A stretch of DNA of 64,000 nucleotides from CAWAHD01 sp963781785 (GCA_963781785.1 CAWAHD010000002.1:620001-684000), one strand, 5' to 3'. Positions 47,690 through 57,544 are shown, numbered from the stretch's first letter. The notes: a model not told the origin generated them from the sequence alone. Numbers and translations: made by a program.

Positions 47690-48475
47690 ATGTCGCTCGT
47701 GACGATCGCGATCCTCGCCGCGCTGACCGGCCAGTCAGCCAAGGTCGATGAGCGCCTGGACTTCATGAAAGCCGAGGCGGCCGCGTACCGACTGGAGAAG
47801 AAAGGCGACCGCGGACAGCTCCTGAAATTCCGGGAGGAGCCTGTATTCCGGCTGGGCAAGCAACCGGCGGATGACGTCGAAGACGGCGCGATCTTCTTCT
47901 GGCTGGGTGAGGACGGACGACCGGTGGCATCCTTGCAGATCTTCCTGGTCAAGAACGCGACAGCGCCCAACGGGATGTGGGCCCACGAGTTCAACTCGCT
48001 CTCGACGGGCTCGCTGGTCGGAACTCGCCGAGGGCAGCCCTCGTGGTCCCCGAATCGGCCGGGGCTCGAGTACCACCGCCTCGACGACGTTCCGAGGCCG
48101 GCCGCAACCGCGGCGGTCCGGGCCCGCCAGATGCGGGCCATCATGCGCGACTTCCACGCCACCGACTACTTCAAGGACAAGGCCTGGTCCGACCTCCGCC
48201 TCCTGCCCACCCCGGTCGCCCGTTATGGAAAGGAAGGAAGGGCGGTGATCGACGGCGCTTTGTTCGCGCTGGCGATTGGCACCGATCCGGAGGCATGCGT
48301 GTTCCTCGAAGTCCGGCAGGGCAAAAAGGGCCCCGAATGGTTCTACGCCATGGCACCCCTCTCCTGCTTCAGCCTGAAGGGCACGTACAAGAAGAAGGAA
48401 GTGTGGGACCTCCCGCGCCGCCGGCCCAACGGCGACCCGACGGTCCCCTATTTTATCACGGTCGAGAAGCTCTGA
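47690..48475 (+). CDS. Secreted planctomycete orphan protein, paralogue of 1830-2785
   Basis: 261 residues from ATG 47690, chosen over GTG 47672 because it begins the signal peptide MSLVTIAILAALTGQSA. Shares with the protein at 1830-2785 the blocks EFNSLSTGS, RQMRAIMRDFHATDYF, LLPTPVARYGKEGRAVIDGA and GTDPEACVFLEVR, plus a Trp-Phe-Tyr-Ala segment near the end. Frame intact, so it shows what the damaged copy should look like. No catalytic motif is obvious; function unknown. It lies 119 bases before the WD40 kinase gene. Confidence 0.75.
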   Translation: MSLVTIAILAALTGQSAKVDERLDFMKAEAAAYRLEKKGDRGQLLKFREEPVFRLGKQPADDVEDGAIFFWLGEDGRPVASLQIFLVKNATAPNGMWAHEFNSLSTGSLVGTRRGQPSWSPNRPGLEYHRLDDVPRPAATAAVRARQMRAIMRDFHATDYFKDKAWSDLRLLPTPVARYGKEGRAVIDGALFALAIGTDPEACVFLEVRQGKKGPEWFYAMAPLSCFSLKGTYKKKEVWDLPRRRPNGDPTVPYFITVEKL

Positions 48476-48594
48476 GCGGTTCGCATCGCCGACGGCCGCT
48501 TGTCGTACGAGCATTTCACGGTTACCGTGATGGGGGCAAAACCCGAAGGGCGACGACGGCGTCGAGGCCCGCCCGCGCGTGGGGAGCGGCACCG

Positions 48595-51500
48595 ATGAGC
48601 GAGACGTTCAGCGTCGACGAATCTCTGATCCAGCGCCTCCCGTTGCCGTTGTTCAAGCTGGTTCGCCGTTTCCAGAACGCCAAGACGCCCCACGAGCGCC
48701 ATCAGGACGCCTATTACCTCTGGGAAGCTGCACTCAAGTTGCTCGGCTCGGTCGCTGTTGTCGAGTACGCCGAGCTCGGCCGCCACGACTCCGAGCTCGT
48801 GGAGATGCTCGAGAACCTCGTACGGCCCGCAGTCAGCCACTGGTGGCAATTCGTCCGCCGTCTGGTCCCCATCCTGGCCGACTCGGGTGACGAAGGCTTC
48901 AGCCGGATTCGGGACCTGGTACTCGGCCGCGTCCGCGACGACCTTCCGCGCGCCGCCGGACTGGACGCGGCCCTGATCGAGCACCAACGGGGAAAGGCGT
49001 CGGCCCGTACCACCGTCCGATTGACAGAGCTCTTCGACCGCCTGGTCGCCTACCGCAACAAGGAGATCGGCCACGGCGCCGCCGGCCTGCGCCCCGGGTG
49101 GTTCTACGACCGCATGGCCCGCGCCCTGGCAGGAGGCGTCGTCGAGATCCTGGGGCAACTCGACGTCCAGGCCGGCCGGCGGCTGATCTTTGTCGGCGAC
49201 GTCCGCCGCCAGCCCTCGGGCGAATGGCTGGTGGAGCGCTACGAGCTGACCGGCGATTCGGCGCGGCGAATCGAATCGCTCCCGTTCGCCGAAGGCGAGC
49301 ATCAGGCGCTGCCGTACCCCAAGCGCCTCTACATCGAGCGGGCCGCATCCGGGCCGGCGGGCGGGCGCCCGGCGCTTGTGGGATTGAACCCGTTGATCCA
49401 GTTCCAGCTCGAATCGCCGCAGGTCTTCTTCCTCGACGCGCGGCGCGGTAAGCGACAGGCCGAATACCTCTGCTACGAGAATGGCGAGCGGTTGAACTGC
49501 GACCTGGCGACCGAGCACCGCGAATTGCTGGCGCGGGTCCTGCGGATGAACGTCAAGACCGAGGAGGTCGAGGCGTGGACGGCCCGGTCACAGGCCGACG
49601 AGGAGAAGGAAGCGGGCGCGCCCGAGCCCGAGCCGCCCGAGCGCACGCTCGGCGAGTTCGAGCTGCTGAGCCGCCTCGGCCAGGGAGGAATGGGCGTCGT
49701 CTATCGGGCCTGGCAGCCGTCACTGGGCCGGCAGGTGGCGCTCGAGCGCCTGTTCAAGAGCGGCGACCCCACGGCCGAGGCCCGCTTCGCCCGCGAGATC
49801 CGGGCGCTGGGCCGGGTCGAGCATCCGGGTGTGGTCAAGGTCTTCACTTCAGGGTCGGACGCCGGCGACTGGTTCTTCGCCATGGAGCTGATCGAGGGGA
49901 CCGACCTGGCCAAGGTCTGCAACCAACTCTCGTCGCGGAAGGCAACGGAGGTAGACGACACCACCTGGCGCGAGGCGCTGACGTCGGCGTGCGCCGCGGC
50001 GCGGTCGCAGGAGGTGCCCTTGAGCGGCCGGGGGCACGGAGCCGAGCATCTGGCGCGGGCACGGACGGCAAACGAAGGCTCGCCCGCAGAAGAAGCCCCA
50101 TCCGCCACGCGGAGTAAAGGCCGCGTCGCGGAAGTCGTCGAGCTCATCCGCCGCGTCGCCGATGCCGCCGATGCGCTCAACGAGGCGGGTGTCATCCACC
50201 GCGACATCAAACCTGGCAACATCATGGTCGGACGAGACGGGCGCATGCCCGTCCTGATGGACCTGGGGCTGGCACAGCTCGCCGACGAGGCCGAAAGCAG
50301 TCTAACCCGAACACGGCAGTTCGTCGGGACATTGCGCTACGCCAGCCCGGAGCAGGTCCTGGCTGCCACGCGCGTCGACCGCCGAAGCGACGTCTACAGC
50401 TTCGGCGCAACGCTCTGGGAATTGCTGACGTTGCAGCCGCTCTTCGGCGCCACCGAGGCAACGCCGACACACGAGCTGATGGAGGCGATCCTGATCACTG
50501 AGCCGGTGAGCCCACGCAAGTATAATCCGAGCGTGCCGCCGGACCTCGAAGCCGTCGTGCACAAGTGCCTTGAGAAGGATAGGTCGCGGCGGTACGCGAC
50601 CGCGGGAGAACTCGCTGCCGACCTGGGCCGCATCCTGCACGATGAGCCCGTGACGGCGCGGTTATCGTCGCGATCGGAGCTGATAGTCAAGTGGATGCGG
50701 CGGCGGCCGGCGATCGCCGCGCTGAGCGCTGCGGTGATCCTGGTCGGGTTGATCGGCATTGCAGGCGTCTTCTGGGAATGGCGGTCTGCCGTTGCGTACG
50801 CCAAGGAGGCGCTCGAAGCCCGAGACGAGGCCGAGACACAACGGAAAGAGGCGATAGGCCAGGAGAAGAAGGCGCTCATCGCGCGAGACGAGGCCAACCG
50901 GCAGCGCGACGAGGCCCGCCGCAACGCCTACATCGCGCACATGAACCTGGCCCAGCGCGAGTGGGATAACACCCACATCCGTCGCGCGCTGGAACTCCTG
51001 GAGGGTGAGCGGCCCCGGGAGGGCGAGACCGATCTCCGCGGCTTCGAGTGGTTCTACTTCAGTCGGCTTTGCCATTCCGACCTGAGGACTCTTAGGGGAC
51101 ACAAGGGCGGCGTCATGAGCGCAGCGTTCAGCCCCGACGGCCGCCGCATCGCTTCGGCCAGCGCCGATCGGACGGTCAAGGTCTGGGACGCCGATTCCGG
51201 CCAGTTGATGCTCACGCTCACCGGACACACCGACGCGGTCTGGCGCACGGTGTTCAGCCCCGATGGCCGCCGCATCGCCTCGGCCAGCTCCGATCGGACG
51301 GTCAAGGTCTGGGACGCCGATTCCGGCGAGTTAAAGCTCACGCTAACCGGACACACCAACGCCGTTCTGGGCGTGGCGTTCAGCCCCGACAGCCGACGCA
51401 TCTCCTCCGCCAGTTCCGATCAAACAGTCAAGGTCTGGGATGCCCAATCCGGGCAAGAGACGCTCACGCTCAAGGGACACAACCAAGTCGTCATGGCCGT

Positions 51501-52839
51501 GGCGTTCAGCCCCGACGGTCGCCGAATTGCCTCGGGCAGTTACGATCGGACCGTCAGGGTGTGGGACGCCGGCTCCGGGCAGGCGGCGCTCACGCTCACA
51601 GGACACGCCAACGCCGTTCTGGGCATGGCGTTCAGCCCCGACGGCCGACGCATCGCCTCGGCCAGCACCGATCAAACCGTCAAGGTCTGGGACGCCGTTA
51701 CCGGTCAAGAGACGCTGACGTTCAAGGGACACACCCGCGCCGTCACCGGGGTGGCGTTCAGCCCTGACGGTCACCGCATCGCCTCTTGCAGCTACGATCA
51801 GAACGTCGACGTCTGGGACGCCGGCTCCGGACGGATGGCAGTCGCGCTCAGTAAACACACCGCCGCGATCAATGACGTGGCGTTCAGCCCCGACGGCCAG
51901 CGCATTGCTTCGGCCAGCGCCGATCAGACCGTCAAGGTCTGGGATGCCGGCTCCGGCCAGGTGGCACTCACGCTCAGGGGCCACACCGCCGAGGTCAACG
52001 ACGTGGCGTTCAGCCTCGACGGACGACGCGTCGCCTCCGCCGGTTGGGATCGGACGGTCAAGGTCTGGGACGCTGACTCCGGTCGGGAGACGCTCGCCCT
52101 CAAGGGACACTCAGGCGGCTTGATGGGCGTGGCGTTCAGTCCGGACGGCCGACGCATCGCTTCGGCCGGCGAGGATCAGACGGTCAAGGTCTGGGACGCC
52201 GGCTCCGGCTTGGCGACGCTCACCCTCACAGGACACACAAGTTTAGTCATGGGCGTGGCGTTCAGTCCCGATGGCCGAGGGATCGCCTCGGCCAGCGGGG
52301 ACGGGACGGTCAAGACCTGGGACGCCGCATCCGGGCACGTGTTGCTCACTCTCAAGGGACACATTGGCGTCGTCTGGGGCGTATCGTACAGCCCCGACGG
52401 CCGCCGCATCGCCTCCGCGAGCGACAATCGGACGGTCAAGGTCTGGGACGCCGGCTCCGGACGGGAAACGCTCACGCTCAAAGGAATCGCCGGCTTCATG
52501 CGCGTGGCGTTCAGCTCCGACGGCCGCTTCCTCGCCTCGGGCAGCTCCGATGGGACGGTCAAGATCTGGGACGCTGGCTCCGGCCGCGAGACGCTCACGC
52601 TCAAGGGACACACCGGCGAGGTCACCGGCGTGGCATTTAGCCCCGACGGCCGGCGGATCGCCTCCAGCAGCACCGATCATACCGTCAAGGTCTGGGACTT
52701 TGTCTCCGGCCAGGAGACGCTCACGCTCATGGGACACACCGACCAGGTCACCGGCGTGGCATTCAGCTCTGACAGCCGACGCATCGCTTCGGCCAGCGAG
52801 GATCGGACGGTCAAGATCTGGGACGCCCGGGACAGGTGA
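48595..52839 (+). CDS. Ser/Thr protein kinase-like protein with 14 WD40 repeats; VAIK lysine replaced by Glu
   Basis: 1414 residues from ATG 48595. Residues 1-340 are a helical region of unknown type (LPLPLFKLVRRFQNAKTPHE), followed by an acidic linker. Kinase domain about 350-690: GQGGMGVVYRA, then VALERLFKSGDP where VALK is expected, so the ATP-anchoring Lys is Glu384 (GAG at 49744-49746). HRDIKPGNIM and DLGLAQ (DFG position) are kept, and an insert of about 100 residues lies before the catalytic loop. One membrane helix (ALSAAVILVGLIGIAGVFW), a charged coiled coil (ARDEAETQRKEAIGQEKKAL) and two seven-bladed propellers follow. Activity is doubtful; a binding role is likely. The frame is open far upstream of 48595 but that part is antisense-like. 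Confidence 0.9.
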   Translation: MSETFSVDESLIQRLPLPLFKLVRRFQNAKTPHERHQDAYYLWEAALKLLGSVAVVEYAELGRHDSELVEMLENLVRPAVSHWWQFVRRLVPILADSGDEGFSRIRDLVLGRVRDDLPRAAGLDAALIEHQRGKASARTTVRLTELFDRLVAYRNKEIGHGAAGLRPGWFYDRMARALAGGVVEILGQLDVQAGRRLIFVGDVRRQPSGEWLVERYELTGDSARRIESLPFAEGEHQALPYPKRLYIERAASGPAGGRPALVGLNPLIQFQLESPQVFFLDARRGKRQAEYLCYENGERLNCDLATEHRELLARVLRMNVKTEEVEAWTARSQADEEKEAGAPEPEPPERTLGEFELLSRLGQGGMGVVYRAWQPSLGRQVALERLFKSGDPTAEARFAREIRALGRVEHPGVVKVFTSGSDAGDWFFAMELIEGTDLAKVCNQLSSRKATEVDDTTWREALTSACAAARSQEVPLSGRGHGAEHLARARTANEGSPAEEAPSATRSKGRVAEVVELIRRVADAADALNEAGVIHRDIKPGNIMVGRDGRMPVLMDLGLAQLADEAESSLTRTRQFVGTLRYASPEQVLAATRVDRRSDVYSFGATLWELLTLQPLFGATEATPTHELMEAILITEPVSPRKYNPSVPPDLEAVVHKCLEKDRSRRYATAGELAADLGRILHDEPVTARLSSRSELIVKWMRRRPAIAALSAAVILVGLIGIAGVFWEWRSAVAYAKEALEARDEAETQRKEAIGQEKKALIARDEANRQRDEARRNAYIAHMNLAQREWDNTHIRRALELLEGERPREGETDLRGFEWFYFSRLCHSDLRTLRGHKGGVMSAAFSPDGRRIASASADRTVKVWDADSGQLMLTLTGHTDAVWRTVFSPDGRRIASASSDRTVKVWDADSGELKLTLTGHTNAVLGVAFSPDSRRISSASSDQTVKVWDAQSGQETLTLKGHNQVVMAVAFSPDGRRIASGSYDRTVRVWDAGSGQAALTLTGHANAVLGMAFSPDGRRIASASTDQTVKVWDAVTGQETLTFKGHTRAVTGVAFSPDGHRIASCSYDQNVDVWDAGSGRMAVALSKHTAAINDVAFSPDGQRIASASADQTVKVWDAGSGQVALTLRGHTAEVNDVAFSLDGRRVASAGWDRTVKVWDADSGRETLALKGHSGGLMGVAFSPDGRRIASAGEDQTVKVWDAGSGLATLTLTGHTSLVMGVAFSPDGRGIASASGDGTVKTWDAASGHVLLTLKGHIGVVWGVSYSPDGRRIASASDNRTVKVWDAGSGRETLTLKGIAGFMRVAFSSDGRFLASGSSDGTVKIWDAGSGRETLTLKGHTGEVTGVAFSPDGRRIASSSTDHTVKVWDFVSGQETLTLMGHTDQVTGVAFSSDSRRIASASEDRTVKIWDARDR
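51082..52836 (+). repeat. Fourteen tandem WD40-encoding repeats of about 126 bases
   Basis: Each unit encodes about 42 residues of the form GVAFSPDGRRIASASSDRTV, then KVWDA-SGQETLTLKGH. There are 14, enough for two seven-bladed propellers. The units are similar at DNA level too (GTCAAGGTCTGGGACGCC recurs), which points to recent duplication or gene conversion and could also cause assembly collapse. Confidence 0.85.
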
Positions 52840-53158
52840 GGAAACAATTGCGCGCTCACACGCTGATCATCTTTCGGCCAGGTGAGGGGATCAATCCCTC
52901 TGAGCGACCGGCGGGGTGAATACGGCGCAGTGCCGTCACAGTCAGCAATCGTCGAGCACCCGGGCACCACCAGGGCGGACAGCACCACCCGAAAATCCCG
53001 TTCGGGACGCCACTCAGGGCTGGCTCCGGTTCGCTTATCCCTCAACCCTAGACGAACGCACTGACCTGTCACACGCTTGACTTCAGATGCCGTCGCGATT
53101 ACGTATTGAACACTTCGCCGCTCCGGGACAGAGTCGTCGGGAAGAACGGAAGAACGAA
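52840..53158. other. Intergenic, weak hairpin only
   Basis: About 320 bases with no supportable gene. GAGGGGA-TCAA-TCCCTC at 52884-52900 is a small imperfect hairpin without a T-run, 45 bases after the kinase stop; it could be a weak terminator. Confidence 0.35.
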
Positions 53159-55948
53159 ATGTTTCAGACGTGCTTTGTCTGCTTCCTGGTCGTTCCGATC
53201 ATCGTGGCCCCGACTGGCCAAGCGATCAGCGCACCGGGGTCTGAGTCACGCGGACTCGTTCCAATGGCCCGAACGAAATTCGGGCACCTTTCTGCGTCGG
53301 AGGAGACATTCCTCCGCCACGTCTCTGAGGGTCGACTCGCGAAATTAACCGCCGAGTCGTCGAGGGAAGAGAGGGATTTCTCGCGCATCGTGCAGTTCTT
53401 GGGCTGGATCTCCAATCGCCCCGAACTGGCGAGGACATGGACCGGGCGGCGCTTCCTCAACGTCCGCTGCATCAACTGGGTTTGCACCGACCCCGAGGCA
53501 TCGAAACGTGTCACCTATCGCGGCCTCGAAATCGAGGGGGCGCTGGTCTTCGGCAAGCTCGATCTGCGGTTCGCGAAGATTGCCTTTCCCCTGTCGTTTC
53601 GGAACTGCTCGTTCGTTTATAACATCGACCTTCGGGATGCCGAGCTCCGGGCCATCAACCTCGACGGTTCTCTCACCGGGCGGATCGACGCGGCCGGGCT
53701 CGAAGTCAAGCGAGACTTGAGGATGGGGGACGGCTTCGAGGCCCGGGGCAAGGTGGACTTGATGGGCGCTCAAGTCGGCGGCGACATGAGGCTCACGAGC
53801 GGCCAATTCCTCAACAAGGACGACGTCGCCATCGGCGCCGGACATGTGAGAGTCAAGGGTTCGGTCCTGATGGAGGTCGACGAAGACAACCCGAAGGGGG
53901 AGTTCAGGGCAGAGGGTGAGGTCAATCTGCGCGAAGCCGTCATCGACGTCAACCTGGCGTGCGATGGTGGCCACTTCCACAACCCCGGAGTGAACAGGAA
54001 GGGCAAGCCCCGACAGGCCCTCGCCGCTGATGGGCTGATCGTCAAGGGAAGCGTGTTCCTCAGCAAGGGATTCGAGGCGAAGGGCGAGGTGCGCCTGATC
54101 GACGCGACTGTCGGTGAGGAGTTCGGCTGCGACGGTGGGACCTTCAGCAACCCGGGCAAGAACGCGCTCATTGCTGCCCGGATCAAGGTAGGGAGAGCGG
54201 CAATCTTCGACTCGGCTGACGGCCGTCTCACGGCTGAAGGCGAGGTCGACCTCTCGAAATCAACCATCGAAGGGGACCTGGTTTGTAATCGAGGTACTTT
54301 TTCGAACGAAGGCAAAACTGCGTTGGATGTGCAGGGCGCTCGCATCAAGGGTTCGGTCTTTCTTGGCGCCGGCTTCACGAGTAAGGGCCAAGTGGACCTT
54401 TCGAACACGTCGATCGAAGGCGATCTCAATTGTGCGAACAAGAGTCACTTTACGAACGCAGGCAAGATTGCGTTGCAGGTGGCCGGGGCTCACATCGTGG
54501 GCTCCGTGTTTCTGAGCGACGGCTTCGTGAGCATCGGTTCAGTCCAATTCCCCGACACGACCGTTGATCAGATCTTTTTCTGCGAGCATGGGAGCTTTTC
54601 GAACGAAGCAGGATATGCCTTCAGTGGCGACAGGTTCTCGGTAGGCCGCACGGTCTACTTCCGAAACGGCTTCCAGGCAAATGGAGGAGTCAGCATTCCG
54701 GGAGCGACGATTGCGGGCGACCTCGATTGCAGCAACGGTTCATTCCTTTCCTCGTCTCTTGGCATCGCACTCTTTGCGGCAGCCCTCAATCTCAAGGGAT
54801 CCGTATTCATGAGGGACGGATTCAAAGCGCAGGGAAGCGTGCAGATCCCGGGCGGGACGATCGGAGGAGATCTTGATTGCAGCGACGGTTCATTCCTCTC
54901 TTCCTCTGACGTCGCACTCGATGCAACGGCCCTCAACGTCAAGGGTTCCGTACTCATGAGGAAGGGATTCAAAGCGGAGGGATGCGTGGAACTTTCGGGC
55001 GGGGCCATTGGCGAAGACCTTGACTGTAGCGGCGGTTCATTCCGCAACGGCTCTGGCAACGCCCTCGATGCGGATTTCCTCAACATAACGGGCTCCGCCT
55101 ACATGAAAGATGGATTTTATGCGAATGGCGCCGTCTCCTTCTTGAATTCGACGATACGCAAATCTCTCCAGATTAAATCAGTACTTAATCCGGATCTGTT
55201 ATCGCTCGACCTCAGCTCTGCCAGTATGGGAACCCTCTATGACGACAAGGATAGCTGGCCAGCCGCAACGAAACTGAAGATCGATGGTCTGTTGTATGAC
55301 CAACTTTACGAAAAAACGGGAGCCGATGACCGATACGACCGATCGAACGCGAAGACCCGGACAGAGTGGCTCAGCCGAATGCCCGGATTTGCGCCGCAAC
55401 CCTATGAGCAGTTGGCGATCACTTTTCGGAAGAGCGGCCAGGAAGATGACGCCAAGGCGATCCTGTTCGCGAAAGAAGATGATCGGCGATCTCGGACAAC
55501 GATGGGGACCGGCGAGATCATCAAATCATACTTTCTGAAATGGACGATCGGATACGGTTACTACCCGGGGCGCACCTTCGGGTTCGGCCTGTGCATTGTC
55601 TTGATCGGCTGGGTCCTGTTCCAGATCGGTTTCGCGAACGGGCTGATTACCGCGATCGAGCACTCAGCTTACGAATCGGTACAGGGCCATCCAACTGAGA
55701 CTGTATCCCGTTTATACCCAAAATTCAATTCGCTCTTTTACTCAATTGATGTGTTCACGCCAGTGATTGACCTTTATCAACGGAGATATTGGTTCCCGAA
55801 CCCAAATCTGGGACGGAAGATTGAGCTCAAGTGGCTAACCGTGAGCACGGGCGCACTCCTGCGCTGGTACATCTGGGTGCACATCATCTCGGGCTGGACT
55901 TTGACGACGCTTCTGGTCGCCAGTCTTACCGGCCTGATTCGCCAGTAG
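53159..55948 (+). CDS. Large repeat protein with beta-helix-like exterior and C-terminal membrane helices
   Basis: 929 residues from ATG 53159 (GGAAG upstream), giving the signal FVCFLVVPIIVAPTGQAISA. Residues 130-690 are imperfect repeats of about 48-50 residues with the core VKGSVFLSKGFEAKGEVRLI, GGDLDCSDGSFLSS, VKGSVLMRKGFKAEGCVELS, suggesting a right-handed beta-helix or bactofilin-like stack. After a spacer (FAPQPYEQLAITFRKSGQED) come membrane helices (FGFGLCIVLIGWVLFQIGF and YIWVHIISGWTLTTLLVASL). Similar proteins in actinobacteria are labelled membrane-associated oxidoreductase without evidence I know of. The C-terminal part recalls ion-channel-like modules fused to pentapeptide repeats. 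Function unknown. Confidence 0.78.
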   Translation: MFQTCFVCFLVVPIIVAPTGQAISAPGSESRGLVPMARTKFGHLSASEETFLRHVSEGRLAKLTAESSREERDFSRIVQFLGWISNRPELARTWTGRRFLNVRCINWVCTDPEASKRVTYRGLEIEGALVFGKLDLRFAKIAFPLSFRNCSFVYNIDLRDAELRAINLDGSLTGRIDAAGLEVKRDLRMGDGFEARGKVDLMGAQVGGDMRLTSGQFLNKDDVAIGAGHVRVKGSVLMEVDEDNPKGEFRAEGEVNLREAVIDVNLACDGGHFHNPGVNRKGKPRQALAADGLIVKGSVFLSKGFEAKGEVRLIDATVGEEFGCDGGTFSNPGKNALIAARIKVGRAAIFDSADGRLTAEGEVDLSKSTIEGDLVCNRGTFSNEGKTALDVQGARIKGSVFLGAGFTSKGQVDLSNTSIEGDLNCANKSHFTNAGKIALQVAGAHIVGSVFLSDGFVSIGSVQFPDTTVDQIFFCEHGSFSNEAGYAFSGDRFSVGRTVYFRNGFQANGGVSIPGATIAGDLDCSNGSFLSSSLGIALFAAALNLKGSVFMRDGFKAQGSVQIPGGTIGGDLDCSDGSFLSSSDVALDATALNVKGSVLMRKGFKAEGCVELSGGAIGEDLDCSGGSFRNGSGNALDADFLNITGSAYMKDGFYANGAVSFLNSTIRKSLQIKSVLNPDLLSLDLSSASMGTLYDDKDSWPAATKLKIDGLLYDQLYEKTGADDRYDRSNAKTRTEWLSRMPGFAPQPYEQLAITFRKSGQEDDAKAILFAKEDDRRSRTTMGTGEIIKSYFLKWTIGYGYYPGRTFGFGLCIVLIGWVLFQIGFANGLITAIEHSAYESVQGHPTETVSRLYPKFNSLFYSIDVFTPVIDLYQRRYWFPNPNLGRKIELKWLTVSTGALLRWYIWVHIISGWTLTTLLVASLTGLIRQ

Positions 55949-56015
55949 GCACCGCTTGGCCGCCCGGACCTCGTCGGGGAGGCGTTTCCCGTAGATTGTA
56001 ACCCGGCTCGGATTC

Positions 56016-57389
56016 CTATTTCCCAGCCAGCAGTTTCCGCACGGATTTTGCCACCTCGACCCGCAGGGTGGGTGAGTAACCGACGTGGATGTCGGCGACC
56101 TTGCCGTTCTGGTCGACGATGATGAGCGTCGGGAAGCCGCGAACCTTGTACTTCTCCGGAATTCCCTCGGCCTTCAGCACGGGATAGTTCAATCCCATCT
56201 CATCCACGACGAACTTCGCGTCCTTCTCGTCGCGGTCGGTGTTCATGCCCAGGACGGCGACCGGCTCACCCTTGAACTCTTCGGCAAGCTCCTTGACTTG
56301 GGGCATCGCCCGGATGCACCAGCCGCAGCCGCGATACCAGAAGTCCAGGATCACGACCTTGCCCAGGTAGCCCTTGAGCGAGTGCGCCGTGCCATTCAAG
56401 TCCTTGGTCTCCCAGTCCGCCGCGGCGTGCCCGAGTACGGCCCAGCGGTTCTTCGCTTCCTCGGCATAATAGCTCGCCATCCGCGAATGGGTCTTCAACT
56501 GCTCATCGATCTGCTCGCGCAACATTGCCACCGCGAGCTGTTCGCGCGCTTCTTTCAACGTCTTCTCCGCCCGCGTCAGGACGGCATCCACATCCTTCTC
56601 ATCCTTGCTCGCACTGGTGAGAAGGTCTTGATACTTCTGATTCGCCGCGAAGTAGCGCTCGGACTCCCGTTCGAGCGCCTTGACTTGATCGGGCGCCTGC
56701 TGCTCCACCGAGACGAGCGTCGTCGTGCCGGTCCCCTTGCCGTTGAATCCATAGCCCTGCGTGTTTTCACTATCCACGCGCTTGAGCACACCTTGACGAA
56801 CGTCGAAGACAAAGTGGCCGCGCGCGGTCATCTTGTAGATGCGATCCCACGAGCTATGATGCTCACCGTCGAACAGCCACTCCTGGGCGGCCGATGCCGC
56901 GGCCGTCGACCGTTTGAAGTCGGTGCGTTTGTTCTGGCGCGTATCCGGCTCGTTCCAGCCGTTCCTGGCTTCGGCCGCGTCGCTCGGCAGGCGAGGAAAC
57001 AAGGATGAAGGATCCAGATGGTACCCGAACGAATCATTGGCTACGATGCGACCATCCGGTTCAAGGTCGAAGTACGCCATGTTCACGTCGGCCGGCCCGA
57101 CATTTGACTTCCGCCCGTTCAACGTCTGCGATCTCCGGCTGCTTTCGCGTATTACCACTCGCCAGCCGCCGTCGGCGTTGGCGCCCACGACCCACGCTGT
57201 CCAGTCAGTCTCACCTCCGAGCGACCCGTTCTCGTACCGGAAATCGCTGGTGCTGTGGTATTTCAGCTCCTGCCCCACCTTGAGCCGATACCGAGGAAGG
57301 TCGTTCGAACCTTCATCGGCGACCGCCACTGTGCCTGCGCCCAGCAGGACGACCCCGGACTGCACGACCAAACCATGAAAGCGTGTCAT
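56016..57389 (-). CDS. TlpA/ResA-like thioredoxin-fold protein with a large N-terminal domain
   Basis: 457 residues from ATG 57389 (AGGAGG at 8-9 bases). Signal peptide VVQSGVVLLGAGTVAVA. Residues 25-245 are a beta-rich domain (RYRLKVGQELKYHSTSDFRY) also seen alone in planctomycete secreted proteins; residues 245-310 are a coiled coil (EKDVDAVLTRAEKTLKEARE). The last 150 residues are a thioredoxin fold with the redox pair in YRGCGWCIRAMPQ and the cis-Pro in GFPTLIIV. Probably reduces or oxidises disulfides outside the cytoplasm. Divergent from the sigma fusion gene. Confidence 0.9.
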   Translation of the reverse strand: MTRFHGLVVQSGVVLLGAGTVAVADEGSNDLPRYRLKVGQELKYHSTSDFRYENGSLGGETDWTAWVVGANADGGWRVVIRESSRRSQTLNGRKSNVGPADVNMAYFDLEPDGRIVANDSFGYHLDPSSLFPRLPSDAAEARNGWNEPDTRQNKRTDFKRSTAAASAAQEWLFDGEHHSSWDRIYKMTARGHFVFDVRQGVLKRVDSENTQGYGFNGKGTGTTTLVSVEQQAPDQVKALERESERYFAANQKYQDLLTSASKDEKDVDAVLTRAEKTLKEAREQLAVAMLREQIDEQLKTHSRMASYYAEEAKNRWAVLGHAAADWETKDLNGTAHSLKGYLGKVVILDFWYRGCGWCIRAMPQVKELAEEFKGEPVAVLGMNTDRDEKDAKFVVDEMGLNYPVLKAEGIPEKYKVRGFPTLIIVDQNGKVADIHVGYSPTLRVEVAKSVRKLLAGK

Positions 57390-57544
57390 GGCAAAAGCCT
57401 CCTGGTGCCTGAAGCGGGTGGACTCTCTCACTGATCGTATCTCCGACAGTCGTCGTGGTAAAGACAGCACCGGATTCCGGAAGTCGAACCGGCAAGAGCA
57501 TCTGACTGGATGATCGGTGGCCGTTCATTTTTTGTGGGGATCAC

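Noticed and set aside
47977..48594. Possible 206-residue N-terminal extension of the WD40 kinase
   Set aside because: This part overlaps the signal-peptide orphan gene 47690-48475 in another frame and is Arg/Pro-rich; ATG 48595 begins a sensible helical domain.
51082..52836. Regularly spaced repeats resembling a CRISPR array
   Set aside because: The units translate in one frame as WD40 blades, with no constant short repeat and no unique spacers; no cas genes are present.
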